A DNA stretch of 64,000 nt from Rhizomys pruinosus (lineage: Eukaryota > Chordata > Mammalia > Rodentia > Spalacidae). Positions within the stretch are counted from its first letter, which is position 1. Each line of letters starts with the position of its first letter. Below the pieces are notes generated by a model. That model searched no databases, had not been told where the DNA came from, and was given only the letters and a program-made list of their open reading frames with translations. A program made the position numbers and the translations under genes. This document shows positions 12,517 through 23,845 of this stretch, one piece after another. Location of the stretch: contig VZQC01006589.1 of NCBI GenBank assembly GCA_009823505.1, positions 1,944,689 to 2,008,688 of the forward strand, in the 5' to 3' direction.

Positions 12517-12590
12517 GCTGAGGGTATATATAGCTCATGGGCTTGGCTTGTGCAAGATCCTGGTTTCAATCTCCAGCAACACCCACAATT
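12517..12590 (+). mobile_element. ID-type SINE, old copy
   Basis: Head resembling ID (GAGGGTATATATAGCTCATG; TGGTTTCAATCTCCAGCA). It directly precedes a B1 in the same orientation. Confidence 0.6.
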
Positions 12591-12596
12591 CATTTT

Positions 12597-12738
12597 GGCA
12601 GGGTGTGATGACCCACACCTTTAATCTCAGCATTCAGGAGGCAGAGAGGCAGGCAGATCTCAAGGCCAACCTGGTCTACAAAGCAAGTTCCAGGCCAGAC
12701 AGGGCTTCACAGTGAGACCCTGTCTCAAAAACAAAAAG
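12597..12738 (+). mobile_element. B1 SINE
   Basis: Full-length but diverged B1: CACACCTTTAATCTCAGCA, GAGGCAGAGAGGCAGGCAG, then GAGACCCTGTCTCAAAAAC and an A-rich tail. Confidence 0.9.
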
Positions 12739-12844
12739 GTATTATTTTTTATTTAGTCATTTAATGAACTTCATGAAATTTACCCTGATCTCCTAAGCCA
12801 GAACTTCAAAGCAATTCTCTTTTGAAAATATGTTAGCTTCTTTT

Positions 12845-13395
12845 ATTCTTTTTTTTTTAATTTAATTTTTATTGATGGTTTGTGCATTTCATACATCATT
12901 TTCCAATTCAGATCAGGCATATTTCCCTTTCCCTTCCCCCCACCCCCACCCCATCCCAGATCATGTATTCTGCCATAACTGTCCTGCATCTTTCAGGTTT
13001 TTTTTTTTTTTCATTTTTTAGCTATAAGTGATAATCCATGAGTATAAGCATCCTTCGTGCAAAACCAATCTATAGACTGTTGTGCCCAAACCCCCACAGT
13101 CCCACCATTCAGTGGAGGTTGACAGGTTGTTTGTTCAATCAAGTTGATCAAATGAGTGTCCAGACTACATCGCTGTAGTTTCACCGTTCACCCCAATCGC
13201 AGCCTTTACATTCTACCACGCCCCCTCTTCCGCAGATTGTTCCCTAGGCTTAGAAAAGGGGCACAGGTGGATGAGAAGTAAAACTGTCCTCTCTCTCTGG
13301 AGCTGTTGACTTGGACTCTGGTCAATTCTGGCTGTTTCCTTTCATGGGCTGACAGTTTGTTCAGGAGTAACCTTTCCATCCTACTAATGAAGCTT
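12845..13395 (-). mobile_element. 5'-truncated L1, 3' UTR only (type B tail)
   Basis: Begins with T-rich sequence and TTTATTGATGGTTTGTGCAT, then carries a block absent from type A tails (CATGAGTATAAGCATCCTTC; GTTCAATCAAGTTGATCA). The same tail recurs, badly scrambled, at 51600-52300 and 53575-54050. Assigned to L1 by its shared distal end with the type A tail. Confidence 0.7.
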
Positions 13396-13541
13396 CTTTT
13401 ATTCTTTATCTTTTCTTTTTGACCTGTCCATGTGAGCAGTGTCTAGCCCATTTTGTCTAGTTCATTCACTGTTTCACCAATATTGGTTTTACTGAGTTTT
13501 AAGTTGACCACCAGAACAGGAACGATTTAATAGTACATGCT

Positions 13542-13781
13542 GGGCTGGAAAGATGGCCTAGCAGTTAAGAGCACCGACTGCTCTTATAGAGGACCCGGGT
13601 TCAATCCCCAGCACCCACATGGCGGCTGAGAACCGTCTGAAACTCCAATTCCAGGAGAACTCCAGTTCCAGGGGAATCCGAGACCCTCTTCTGACCTCTG
13701 CAGCATTGCACGACACAGGTGCACAGACCTGCATGCATACAGTACATTCATACACATACAGAAATAAATAAAAAATAAAAA
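13542..13781 (+). mobile_element. B2-type SINE
   Basis: Complete element with a 19-bp internal doublet (CTCCAATTCCAGGAGAACTC) typical of the younger subfamily here. Target site duplication AATAGTACATGCT: perfect at 13782-13794 and near-perfect ending at 13541. Confidence 0.95.
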
Positions 13782-13995
13782 AATAGTACATGCTAATTAT
13801 TTAGCAGCTAGAAGTACCATTTACATTAAACATTTAGGCATGCTCCACAAGATGGAACCCATACCTGGCACCATTAATAGGGTCAAGAACCTGTGGCTAC
13901 CTAGGCCATACACCCTAAAGAACAACCTACTACTAGTATTCTGCTAAGTGAATATAGTATTAAACTAACACCTAATCACTATATCCATAGATTAG

Positions 13996-14525
13996 TGCAT
14001 CTCTTTTTTTAATACGTTTATTGATGATTTGTATATTTCATACATTATCTTTCAGTCCAGTTTAGACATATTCCCCTCTCCCTGCTCCCCACCCCGCCCC
14101 TGTTTATATATTCTGCCATACATGTCTTGCATCTTTCTCTCAGTCTTTCCAAATGCAGAGGCTTGTTGTTTTGGGCAGAGTTTAACTGTATTAGTCAGTT
14201 CTTTGACTCAGTCTTTATGGTGTTGTTTTTCCCTCCCCTTTGTATTGCTCCAACATATGATCATCACATATGTATCAAAATTATGACCTCTGAGAATAAA
14301 CTGTATTTTAATTTCCAAAATATGTTTAGGAATTCACATTTTTCCCCTTTAATTTTATATTGTTCTAAAATATGAATACATATCTTCCACCCATATACAA
14401 TAATAGAGTCTGAAAATAAATGGTAGGTCAATTCTAGAGCCCATTAAGAGATTTACATTATAACAGCACAGTTGCTTTCAGATAAAAAGAAATATAACAA
14501 TAATGCTGTTCAGCTTGCCTTTCTT
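13996..14525 (-). mobile_element. 5'-truncated L1, 3' UTR (type A tail)
   Basis: Tail sequence from ATACGTTTATTGATGATTTG to GATAAAAAGAAATATAACAA near 14480. It matches the 3' UTRs of L1 copies 2 and 3 and stops just short of ORF2. Confidence 0.8.
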
Positions 14526-14576
14526 TTTTATTTATTTTTTATTTTTTTATTGATGCTTTGTGTATTTCATACATCA
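14526..14576 (-). mobile_element. Very short L1 3' end (type A tail)
   Basis: About 50 bp of T-rich tail plus TTTATTGATGCTTTGTGTAT, abutting an oppositely oriented Lx-like tail at 14577. It may be the inverted half of a twin-primed insertion or a separate event. Confidence 0.5.
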
Positions 14577-15175
14577 CCAGGAAAGCTTCTTCTTGCAATA
14601 GATGCCAATTAACAAAGAGACCCACAACAGGTCAACATACAAATAAGGGACTGCAGAGTAATTCAGCCCTAAATGGGACATTGACATCATATCACCTCCT
14701 CCCAGGGCTCAGGAATCATCTCAGAAGAGGAGATAGAAGATTTTACAAGCCAAAGGTGGGTGATAAATACAAGGAAACAGTGTATTTCTGACACAACAGG
14801 GCAGTTGTATGTATGAACACTCAGCAGTTGCATCAGCATTCCCAAGACCTGTGCAAGCTCAAGCCAGACAAAAATCCCATCACAGAGGGAGGAGGTGGGC
14901 AAGAAGCCCAATCCCTAACTGAGGAGCAACTGAAAGCTGCTGGAGAGGGATAGTCAGTTTTCTCTAAGTGTGTAATGCCTGGTAGGTCAACCATGGTCCA
15001 AAGGACAGCCCCACAGCCAAGAGTGTTTGGGCAGCACAACTTAGACTTAATTGTTTAAAAAAAATGGGTGGGTAGGTAGGGAGGTAGGGGTGGATCTTGC
15101 AGAAGCTGGAGGAAAGGAGGTGAATATTATAAGATATATTATATGAAATTCTCAAGTAGTATGTTATTTTAAAAA
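14577..15175 (+). mobile_element. Lx-type L1 3' UTR
   Basis: Order and wording match the rodent Lx/L1 3' UTR: GGAAAGCTTCTTCTTGCAAT, AATTCAGCCCTAAATGGGAC, CTCAGGAATCATCTCAGAAG, CAAGCCAGACAAAAATCCCA and the terminal region with ATATATTATATGAAATTCTC near 15140. 5'-truncated; no coding part. Confidence 0.7.
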
Positions 15176-15339
15176 GATAAAAGCATTAACTATAATAATG
15201 AAAGTTTAATTTAAATGTCTCAAAGCAATATTAAGTGGCTCAAGTGTCTTCATGGTCATTCAAGGGAGTTTGTATGGAAACTCTCAGGGAATTCATAGGA
15301 TGGTGCTAAAGGCTAAATTTTTTTGTTCTCTTTAGTCTC

Positions 15340-15545
15340 AGGGTAATTATTCAGCCATTTGTTCCAGGACTCTGTGCTCTGTGTGTGGCTTGACCATAAA
15401 CTTTTAAGTCCCTGCCTCATCAGCCCACTTCCTCCAGCACCACTACACTGCCTAATAGTTCCACAACTGCCCCAAGTGGCATCACTAGATGAGGACCAAG
15501 TGTTAGAATATATCCTCTGGGGGACATTTCACACTCAACCCTAGA
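15340..15545 (+). mobile_element. Possible old ERVL/MaLR LTR relic
   Basis: The run CCTAATAGTTCCACAACTGC and GGGGGACATTTCACACTCAA resembles the 3' part of old ERVL-type LTRs. Weak match, no ends defined. Confidence 0.3.
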
Positions 15546-15676
15546 CTTAACTAACCAGTATTTGTCAAAATGCACTGTGTCCCCCTGCTCCGAGCCTTTG
15601 ATACATGCGTAAGCCTCTTGGCCATTTCAACACCTAGCCAGAGTCCAACATAAAGTAATCACAACTTTGCTGTTGA

Positions 15677-15900
15677 GGGGACTGGAGAGATGTCTCAAGG
15701 GTTACAAGCAATGGCTGCTCTTGCAGATGATCTGGGTTCGATTCCCAGAATCCACCTGGCAGCTAACAACTGTCTGTAACTCCAGTTCCAGAGGAATCCA
15801 AAGCCCTATCTGACTTCCTGAAGCATTGTATGATGTGGGCACACTTACACACATGCAGGCAATACACTTATACACATAAAATAAAAATAATAAATAAAAA
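15677..15900 (+). mobile_element. B2-type SINE
   Basis: Diverged copy with B box GGGTTCGATTCCCAG. Imperfect duplications ACTTTGCTGTTGA (15664-15676) and ACTCTGCTGTTGA (15901-15913). Confidence 0.9.
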
Positions 15901-16129
15901 ACTCTGCTGTTGAATTAACAATGCTGCATTTCAAGATCTTTGTTAAATGATGCTCAAAAATAACTATCTCAAAGCATATGGGGAGATTAAATCAAATCAC
16001 ATGTCAGAAATTATTTACTAGTTGAACTTGCCAGTTAGTTGTTCAATTATTGTTTAATACCAGGCAGTGCTCCAAATTATATTACTTTGGTTTATAGACT
16101 ATTATTGAGGGAGCTTAGCATTTTGGTCT

Positions 16130-16390
16130 TTAGGTTATATAACAGTTTCCTAAGGCTGCTGCCACCAAAGCTGATAAAGCTATAGAAATTCTCTATCTCT
16201 CACTTTTTCCTTTGAAGATACTCATCATTACACTTAGGGTTACCTAATCCCAGATCATATAATCTTAATATCCTTATTGTAATCATATCCACAAAACCCC
16301 TTACACCAAATGAGGTCCCATTCTGGTGCTAAGGTGGACTTATCTTTTGAGGGCTTCTATTAAGCCCACTGTGAGTAGACACTGAAATAT
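16130..16390 (+). mobile_element. Possible old ERVL-type LTR (MLT2-like) relic
   Basis: The phrases ACAGTTTCCTAAGGCTGCTG, CCAAATGAGGTCCCATTCTG and TCTTTTGAGGGCTTCTATTA, in this order, resemble an old mammalian ERVL LTR. Heavily decayed; class uncertain. Confidence 0.4.
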
Positions 16391-17136
16391 TTATCTGTCA
16401 CTGTTGTACAGCTAATCCCTCTGTGGTACAGACCAGTGATATTTAGAGTGAGGGTCACAATGAGGTTGAGCTAGCACTAGCTAAGAGCTCATTACACGTG
16501 AAAATTCTCATGCCTACTTTAGGCCTACTGAAATAGATTTTAAGCTCTTAAAGACTGAAACAAGCCTACCATCAAAAATATGTACCACTGATTTTTGTCT
16601 TTATTTATTTAGTGAGTATGGGTGTTTAAAAAATATTTTTATTGCATTTTTGTGCATTTCATACAGCATTTCTCAGTCCAATTTAAACTTATTCCCCTTT
16701 CCATCCCCCACCCCACCCAAGTTCATGCATTCTACCATACATGGTCTTACATCTTTTTCTCAGCCTTTTTAAAGATTTTTTAATGCAGAGGTTTATTGTT
16801 TTGAGCAGAAGTTTACTGTTTCAGTCAGTTCTTTGTCCCAGTCCTTTTGTTGTTGTTCCCTCCAATTTGTATTGCTCCAAAATATGCATCTATATTTATG
16901 TCACACATATACCATAATTATGACATCTGAACATAAACTGTATGTTAATTCCAAGTCATATTTAGGAATTCACATTTTTCCCTTTTAATTTTATATTACT
17001 CTAAAATATGCATACATACCCTCCACCCACACACCAAAATTACAAAGTCAGAAAATAAGTGGTAGGTGAATTCTAGAACCCATTAGGGGATTCATATTAG
17101 AAGAGCACAGTTGCTTTCAGATAAAAAGAAATATAA

Positions 17137-17268
17137 TGGTCCAGGCATGGTGGCGCACACTTTTAATCTCAGCTCTTGGGAGGCAGAGGCAGTCAGATCT
17201 TTGTGAGTTCAAGGCCTGCCTGGTCTACATAGTGAGTTCCAGGAAAGCTGGAGCTACAGGGAGACCCT
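17137..17268 (+). mobile_element. B1 SINE, 5' part (split by ERV)
   Basis: B1 from CCAGGCATGGTGGCGCACAC to GGGAGACCCT, where the ERV LTR begins. The rest of the B1 tail (GAGCCTATCTCAAAGAGAC) lies at 31443-31466. The B1's own target site duplication, AAAAGAAATATAA, is at 17124-17136 and 31467-31479, 14 kb apart. Confidence 0.88.
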
Positions 17269-17420
17269 TGTGGGAAAATTCAGATAAGTTGACTAACCAA
17301 TGGGACCTCCCTGGCCACGCCCATGTGGTGGTATATAGTGAAACAAAGACTTAAGATTTTGCTCTGGGATGTGAGTAACACTGGCTATATAAGGTGGCCA
17401 TTTTTGGAATAAAACTCTTT
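17269..17420 (+). repeat. ERV 5' LTR, upstream half
   Basis: Starts TGTGGGAAAATTCAG and includes GGCTATATAAGG (TATA box region, near 17383) and AATAAAACTCTTT (poly(A) signal region, 17408-17420), where L1 copy 2 inserted. Aligns base by base with 31195-31345. Confidence 0.88.
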
Positions 17421-17818
17421 GGAGTTTTTTTGTTTTGTTTTTAGAATTTTTTATTTTTTATTGACTTTTGTGTATTTCAGACATCATTTTTCAATTCAGT
17501 TCAGACATATTCCCCTTTCTCTTCCTCTCACCCCACCCTGCTGCACCCCAGATCATGCATTCTTCCATAACTGTCCTGCATCTTTCTCTAAGTCTTTTTT
17601 TATGGTTAGGAACTCACATTTTCCTCCATTCATTTTATATTACTCTAAAATATGGATACATCCACCCATATATAGAAATTACAGAGTCTGAAAATAATTG
17701 GTGGATGGATTCTAGAGACCATTAAGAGATTCACTTGATAACAACATAGTTGCTTTCAGATAAAAAGAAATATAACAATAATGTCATTCACCTCGCCTTT
17801 CATCTAGCGGATTTGATG
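17421..17818 (-). other. L1 copy 2 3' UTR (type A)
   Basis: Same tail sequence as at 11697, 13996 and 16633, here with an internal deletion between about 17598 and 17605 relative to those copies. It contains no frame. It helps to define the tail family because it is directly joined to ORF2. Confidence 0.8.
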
Positions 17819-20800
17819 TTAGCATCCACACAGGAGGGAAACCATTCTCCATCTGTCTTTCTGGGAATGTGTTACTTCACTCAGCATAATGGCTTCAAGC
17901 TCCATCCATTTACTTGTAAAGTTCGTAATGCCATCTTTCTTTACTGCTGAATAGTACTCCACTATGTAGATGTACCACATTTCTGTCATCCACTCATTTG
18001 TTGAGGGGCATTTGCGTTGGTTCCATATCTTTGCTGTTGTGACGAGAGCTGCAATAAACATGGATGTGCATGTATCTTTGCGGTAGGATGAGTCTCTGGG
18101 TTATATACCCAGGAGTGGTATGACTAGGTCAGGTGGTAGGCTCATTCCAAGTATTTTAAGGGTTCTCCACACTGCTTTCCATAGTGGTTGTACAAGCTTA
18201 CATTCCTACAAGCAGTGGATGAGTGTTCCCCTTTCCCCACAACCTCACCAGCATTTGGCGTCTTTTTTTTCTGATCTTAGCCAGTCTTATTGGAGTGAGA
18301 TGATATCTGGGAGTGGTTTTAATTTGCATTTCCTTAATTATTAATGATGTTGAACACTTTTTAAGATGTTTCTCAGCCATCTCCAATTCCTCACTGGTGA
18401 AGTGTCTGTTAAGTTCTTTACTCCATCTTTTGAGTAGGTCATTTGTCTTCTTACTTCTTTGTTTTTTGAGTAGTTTATATATTCTTGACGTTAATGCTCT
18501 GTCAGATGCATCACTAGTAAAGATTTCCTCCCACTCTGTGGGTTTTCTCTTCACCTCCTTGTTTCTTTTACTGTACAGAAGCTTTTGAGTTTTATGAGGT
18601 CCCATTTGTTGACTGCTGACCTTACTTCCCGTGCAGCTGCTGTCTGATTTAGAAACTCTTTTCCTATGCCTATGTCTTGTAGGTTGTTGCCAACTTTTTC
18701 TTCTATCACCTTCAGGGTTTCAGGCTTCACACTGAGATCTTTGATCCACTTGGAGTTGATTTTTGTACAGGGTGAGAGGTAGGGGTTTAATTTTGTTCTT
18801 CTAAAAATGATGATCCAGTTTTGCCATTTGCTGAAGATGCCATCTTTCCTCCAGTGAGGGTTTTTTGCCCCTTTGTCAAATATGGATGTCATTCTCAATC
18901 TCATTCTTCAGGGGTTTAAAATTTTCATCGTAGAGGTTTTGGTATCTTTGGTTAGGTTTGTTCCCAGGTATATTATTGTTTTTGAGGCTATTGTGAATGG
19001 GAAGGTCTTCTTATATTACTTCTTCACTTGTTTATTGTTGGTGTAAAGAAAGGCTACTGATTTTTCTAGGTTAATTTTGTAGCCTGACTACTAAAACTCT
19101 TAATCATTTTTAGAAGTTTTCTGGTGGAGTTTTAGTATCTCTTAGGTAAACTATCATATCATCTGCAAAACGGGATAGTTTAACTTCTTCTTTTCCGATT
19201 AGTGCTCCTTAATTTCCTTCTCTTTTCTTATTGCCCTAGCAAGTGTTTCAAGCACTATGTTGAAGAGGAGTGGTGATAAGGGGCAGCCTTGCTGGGTTCC
19301 TGCCTTTAAGGGAAATAGTTCCAATTTTTCTCCATTCAGGATGAAGTTGGCAGTAGATCTGCTATATATGGCTTTGATAATGTTGAGGAATGTTCCTTTC
19401 AGTCCTATTCCCTCTAGGACTTTAAACATGAAGGGATGATGGATCTTGTCAAAGGCTTTTTCTGCACTAATTGAGATGATCATGTGGTTTTTGTCTTTTA
19501 GGCCATTTATGTGTTTTATGATATTTATTGATTTATGCATGTTGAACAGTCCCTGCATCTCTGGTATGAATCCAACTTGATCAAGATGGATGATCTTTTT
19601 GATGTGAGTCTATATGTGATTTGCAAGTATTTTGTTGAGAATTTTTGCATCTATGTTCATTAGTGAGATGGGTCTATAGCTTTCTTTTTTCCTTGCATCT
19701 TTGCCTGGTTTTTGTATTAAAGTGATGCTGGCTTCATAGAAGGAATTTGAGAGAATTCCCTCTGTTTGTATCCTTCTAAACAGTTTGAGTAGCAGTGGTT
19801 GTAGGACCTCTTTAAATGTTTTTTAGAATTCTGCCATGAAACCCTCTGGACTGGGGCTTTATTTTAGTTGGGAGGTTCTTATTTACATCTTCAATTTCCT
19901 CAAATATTATGGATCTGTTTAAACTATCAATCTCTTCTTGGTTAAGCTTTGTTGGTTCCCAGGATTTCAGATATTCAACCATTTATCTTAGGTTTTCAAA
20001 TTTAGTGGAGTATAGATTTTTGAAGTATTCTTGTATGATTGTCTGGATCTTTTCTTTGTCTGTTGTGATGTTCCCACTTTCATCATGAATACTGTTGATT
20101 TGGAGTTGCTCTCTCTTTATTTATTTTTTGGTTAACTGGGCTAGAGTTCTCTCCATTTTGTTTATTTTTTAAAGAAACAGCTTTTAGATTGATTTTATTT
20201 ATTGTTTTCTTTGTTTCTATTTCACTGATTTATGCTCTGATTTTTGTTATTTATTCCTGTCTGTTGGGTTTAGGGTTCATTTTTTTGTTGTCTCTAAAGT
20301 GTTTTTAGCTGCAGTGTTAGATTGTTTATTTGTTCCTTTTCTGGTTTTTTTTTTTAAGTTAACTTAGGGCTATAAATTTCTCTTTTAAAGTATCCCACAG
20401 GTTTTGTTGTGTTGTATTGTATTTTTTGTTCAATTCCATGAATACTTTTATTTCACTCTTTATTTCTTCCCTGACCCATTCCTTATTCAGGATTGTGTTG
20501 TTCAGGATTCAGGATGTGTTCTTATCGCTAGTTGGACTTATTCTGGTGTTCATATTGAGCTATATTGCACTGTGATCTGATAGAATGCATGGAATAATTT
20601 CTATCCTTTTGTACTTGTTGAAGTTCATTTTGTGCCCCACTATGTGGTCGATTTTGGAGAATGCTCCTGAGGTGCTGAGTAGAAAGTATTTGGGTGGAAT
20701 ATTCTGTAGATGTCTGTGAGGTCCATTTGGTGTATTGTATTGTATTGTTCAGTTCTGATATGTTTATTTTTTGTCCTGTTGATCTATCCAAGTGGATCAG

Positions 20801-21264
20801 TGGGGTGTTGAAGATCCCCACTATTAGTGTGTTAGGATTAATCTGTGTCTTGAGGTCATGCAGAGTTATGTTTATAAAGTTAGGTGCACCAGAGTTTGGT
20901 GCATAGACATTTAGGATTGTGAAGACTTCATGGTTCATTGTTCTTTTGACAAGGATGTAATGGCCCTCTTTGTCTCTTCTGATTAATTTTACTTTGAGAT
21001 CTATTTTGTGTGATATTAGAATAGACACTCCAGCTTCTTTCTTGGTACCATTTGCTTGGTATACTTTTTCCATCCTTTCACTCTAAGGTGGTGTCTGTCC
21101 TTGAGGGTGAGATGGGTTTCTTGTAGACAGTATATAAAAGGGTTCAGTTTTCTAATCCATTCTCCCAGTCTATGCCTTTTGATTGGGGTGTTTAGACCAT
21201 TAGTATTTAAGGTTATGATTGAGAGATGTGTGTTGCTTCCTTTTACCTTATTCTTTGTTTGCAT
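17819..21264 (-). pseudogene. L1 copy 2 ORF2, broken
   Basis: Begins near 21264 (SNTHLSIITLNTNGLNTPIK) with the endonuclease domain at 21264-20530. Reverse transcriptase blocks include [15 protein letters not shown] near 19460 and FADD near 19167, and the C-terminal region runs to 17819 (STNEWMTEMWYIY near 17980). It is broken into many frames. About 375 bp between the reverse transcriptase and the C-terminal region is missing at 18903, where the sequence jumps compared with L1 copy 1 positions 5415-5790. Confidence 0.88.
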
Positions 21265-21544
21265 TCTTGGTCTAGGTTTATATTTACTTTGTTATGATTT
21301 TATTTTTTTTCTTTAATTGCTTATAGTTTCTTCTTTCCTCTGTTCTTTGGATTGCTTCAAGGATTTTCTGAAGTGTTGGTTTCTTAGACATATATTCTTT
21401 CATCTTGTTCATGTTGTGAAAGATTCTTCATGACCTTTTTGCTGGGTATAGTAGTCTGGATTGGCATCAAAGTCGTTTAGTACTGGGAATACTTTGGTCC
21501 ACATTCTTCTAGCTTTCATAGTTTGCACTCAGAAGTCAGCTGTT

Positions 21545-21786
21545 TTTTATTTTTTTTATTTATTTCCGTATGTGTATGAATGTACTGTCTGCATGCAAGT
21601 CTGTGCACCTGTTTTGTGCAATGCCGTGGAGGTCAGAAGAGGGTGTCGGATTCCCCTGGAACTGGAGTTCTCCTGGAATTGGAGTTTCAGATGGCTCTCG
21701 GCCACCATGTGGGTGCTGGGGATCGATCCCAGGTCCTCTGTAAGAACGGTCGGTGCTCTTAACTGCTAGGCCATCTCTCCAGCCCC
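21545..21786 (-). mobile_element. B2-type SINE in L1 copy 2 ORF1
   Basis: Complete young-type B2 with the doublet ACTGGAGTTCTCCTGGAATT. No target site duplication is visible, and flanking ORF1 sequence is missing. That suggests insertion with a deletion, or recombination between SINEs. Confidence 0.92.
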
Positions 21787-21861
21787 AGCATCTAGTGTTT
21801 TAACAATTATATGGTGTGGCAAGTTTCTTTTCTGGTCCTGTCTATTTGGTATTCTATCTGC

Positions 21862-22029
21862 TTTTTTTTTTTTTTTCAATTTTTTTTTTGTCTTTTCGAG
21901 ACAGGGTCTCCCTGTAGCCCCAGCTATCCTGGAACTCACTCTGTAGACCAGGCTGGCCTTGAACTCACAAAGATTCGCCTGCCTCTGCCTCCCAAGTGCT
22001 AGGATTAAAGGCATGTGCCACCACGTCCA
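21862..22029 (-). mobile_element. B1 SINE nested in a B2 A-tail
   Basis: Full B1 (GAGACAGGGTCTCCCTGTAG to GGCATGTGCCACCACGTCCA) with its poly(A) seen as T runs at 21862-21893. It lies within the A-rich tail of the B2 at 22030. Confidence 0.92.
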
Positions 22030-22252
22030 GCAATTTTTTTAAATTTATTTTGTATGTGTATGAATGTACTGTCTGCATGTAGGTTTGTGCACCCATGTTG
22101 TGCAATGCTGCAGAGGTCAGAAGAGGGTGTCGGATTCCCCCTGGAACTGGAGTCAAAGATGGTTCTCAACCACCATGTGGGTGTGGGGATCATACCCCGG
22201 TGATCTGCAAGAGCAGTTGGTGCTCTTAACCACTAGGCCATCTCTCCAGCCC
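22030..22252 (-). mobile_element. B2-type SINE carrying a B1 in its tail
   Basis: B2 lacking the 19-bp doublet. The imperfect target site duplication TCTATCTGCTT (near 21852) and TCTATGTGCTT (near 22253) encloses both this B2 and the B1 in its tail, so the B1 arrived later. Confidence 0.9.
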
Positions 22253-23084
22253 TCTATGTGCTTCTTGTATTTGTATGGATTTGTCTTTTCTCAGTTTGGG
22301 GAAATTTTCCTCTATTATCCTGTTGAAGATCTGGTCAATCGTGTTCTCTTGGGATTCTTCTCCTTCCTCTATCCCTATGATGCAGAGATTCGGTCTTTTC
22401 ATAGTGTCCCACATTTCCTGGTTGTTCCAATCTTGTGGTTTTTTTTTTTAATTTTCATAATCTTTACTTGTGCTTGCTAGTTTCTCCGTAATATCCTGCA
22501 GGTCTACTATTCTTTTTTCTGCTTCTTCCATTCTGCTTCTGAGGCTTTTTTCCATCCTTTCCTGGTGGTTGGATGAATGTTCAATATCATTTTTTCATTT
22601 CATCCTGTGATTTCTTTAGAATTTCCACTTCCTTCTGGAACCTGTCACTCTCATCTTGTAGTCCCTTGGTTCGTAGGTCATTTTCTTTTTTCATTTTGGC
22701 CTGGAATCTTTTCAGTGTTTCCATTTCATTCCGAAGTTTGTCATTTTCTCCTGCTAGGTCCTTCTTGAGTTTTTCAATCTCTCCCCTTAGTTCTTTCCAC
22801 TGTTTGTCATTATTTCCCTCTAGGTCCTTCTTGAGTTTTTTGTTCTCTTCCCTTAGTTCTCTAATTTCTTTGAATGTCTACAGTTGTTCTTCTAAGGTCG
22901 GTGTCTTGGCTTCTTTCCTCAGAGATCTCATTGTAGGGATCTTCTGTAGGGTTGGTAGAGTTCAGTGTGGATTTATTAGAAGCTTTTCCTATGTTGTTTT
23001 TTCTTTGTGTCTTTGGCATGTGTATTTGTCTGTTTATTTCTTTGAATTCTGGCCCCTCGACTTTGGCTGCACAGACTATGATCA

Positions 23085-23736
23085 CCAATGCTCCACCTGT
23101 TAGGGCTTCTGCACCAGTGCTCCACTGGGATGAGGTGGGGAGCTGGGTTGGATTGCTGCTTTGGCCTGTGCACCAGTAGGCCCCCAAGGGTCAAGGCAGG
23201 TCTGCCTTGCATCATCGGCACCTCACTGACTCTGGGCGGCTGTTTGAAGTCTGAGCTAGGACTTCCGGGGGCAGGTGGCAAGCCCCCCAAGGGGCAAGGC
23301 AGGTCCGCCATACCTCCCCAGCACCTCCCTGACTCTGGGTGGCTGCTTGGGGTCAAGTTGAGAATTCCAGGTGTGGGTGGCAAGGCCCCCAAGGGTCAAG
23401 GCACTTCCACCTTGCCTCACCTGCACCTCATTGACTCTGTGCAGGTGTTTGGAGTCTGAGCTGGGACTTCTGGGGGTGGGTGACAAGCCCCCCAAGTGTC
23501 AAGGAGGTTCCACCTTGCCTCACTGGCACCTCACTCATGCGGTTGTGTGGAATCCAAGCTGGGACTTCCAGGGGCAGGTGGCAAGGCCCCCAAGGGTCAA
23601 GGCAGGTTCACCGTGCCTCACCTGCTCCTCAATGACTCTGGACACCTGTCTGGAGTCCAAGCTGGGACTTCTGGGGGTGGGTGGTGAGTCCCCCAAGGGT
23701 CAAGATGGGTCAGCCTTGCCTCACCGGCACCTCACA
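23085..23736 (-). promoter_or_regulatory. L1 copy 2 5' UTR: about six 103-bp tandem monomers
   Basis: The GC-rich motif CCCCCAAGGGTCAAGGCAGG recurs with its AA at 23186, 23289, 23391, 23494, 23592 and 23695, giving spacings of 102-103 bp (one of 98). It lies just upstream of ORF1 and ends exactly at the target site duplication, which fixes it as the L1 5' UTR. Tandem monomers in rodent L1 5' UTRs are internal promoters. These monomers do not resemble those of L1 copy 1. Open frames across this block (up to 138 codons) are an effect of its composition. Confidence 0.82.
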
Positions 23737-23749
23737 AATAAAACTCTTT

Positions 23750-23843
23750 ATATTTGGACACCATAACTATGTGTTCATGTGCTGTGTTTTCCTGCATGTG
23801 TTTTCCACGTGGCTCACCCTGGGAATAAATGGGATACACCACA
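23750..23843 (+). repeat. ERV 5' LTR, downstream half
   Basis: Continues the LTR from TATTTGGACACCATAACTAT to CACCACA. Together with 17269-17420 it gives 246 bp. It aligns with 31346-31440. Confidence 0.82.
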
Positions 23844-23845
23844 AA

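Larger units (their letters stand above)
21420..22905 (-). pseudogene. L1 copy 2 ORF1, broken
   Basis: The minus strand encodes a Lys/Glu-rich coiled coil (22870-22480), then the RRM core (22414-22250, IIGIEEGEESQENTIDQIFN) and the C-terminal domain down to about 21420. The coiled coil contains an in-frame 66-bp tandem duplication (units starting at about 22754 and 22820). The C-terminal half is split by two B2 SINEs and a B1. About 75 bp present in L1 copy 1 (2657-2731) is missing at the 21545-21786 SINE. Confidence 0.85.
17421..23736 (-). mobile_element. Full-length LINE-1 (L1 copy 2), inactive
   Basis: Order on the minus strand: 5' UTR monomers (23736-23085), leader, ORF1, ORF2, type A 3' UTR and A-tail (T-rich at 17424-17460). 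Flanked by a perfect 13-bp duplication, AATAAAACTCTTT, at 17408-17420 and 23737-23749. Host SINEs sit at 21545-22252. Internal losses include about 375 bp of ORF2 at 18903 and about 75 bp of ORF1 at the 21545 SINE. It belongs to a different 5' UTR lineage from L1 copy 1. Confidence 0.92.

Noticed and set aside
22573..23103. 176-codon plus-strand frame rich in Ser and Phe
   Set aside because: It is the opposite strand of the Lys/Glu-rich L1 ORF1 coiled coil, which always reads as Ser/Phe/Leu in reverse.
22976..23495. Pro/Gly-rich minus-strand frames with repeated peptides
   Set aside because: They come from the GC-rich 103-bp 5' UTR monomers of L1 copy 2; the period is not a multiple of three and no start or domain supports coding.
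23085..23736. CRISPR-like array because of regular 103-bp spacing
   Set aside because: Whole units are similar, without distinct spacers, and they sit at the 5' end of an L1 flanked by its target site duplication. The genome is mammalian.
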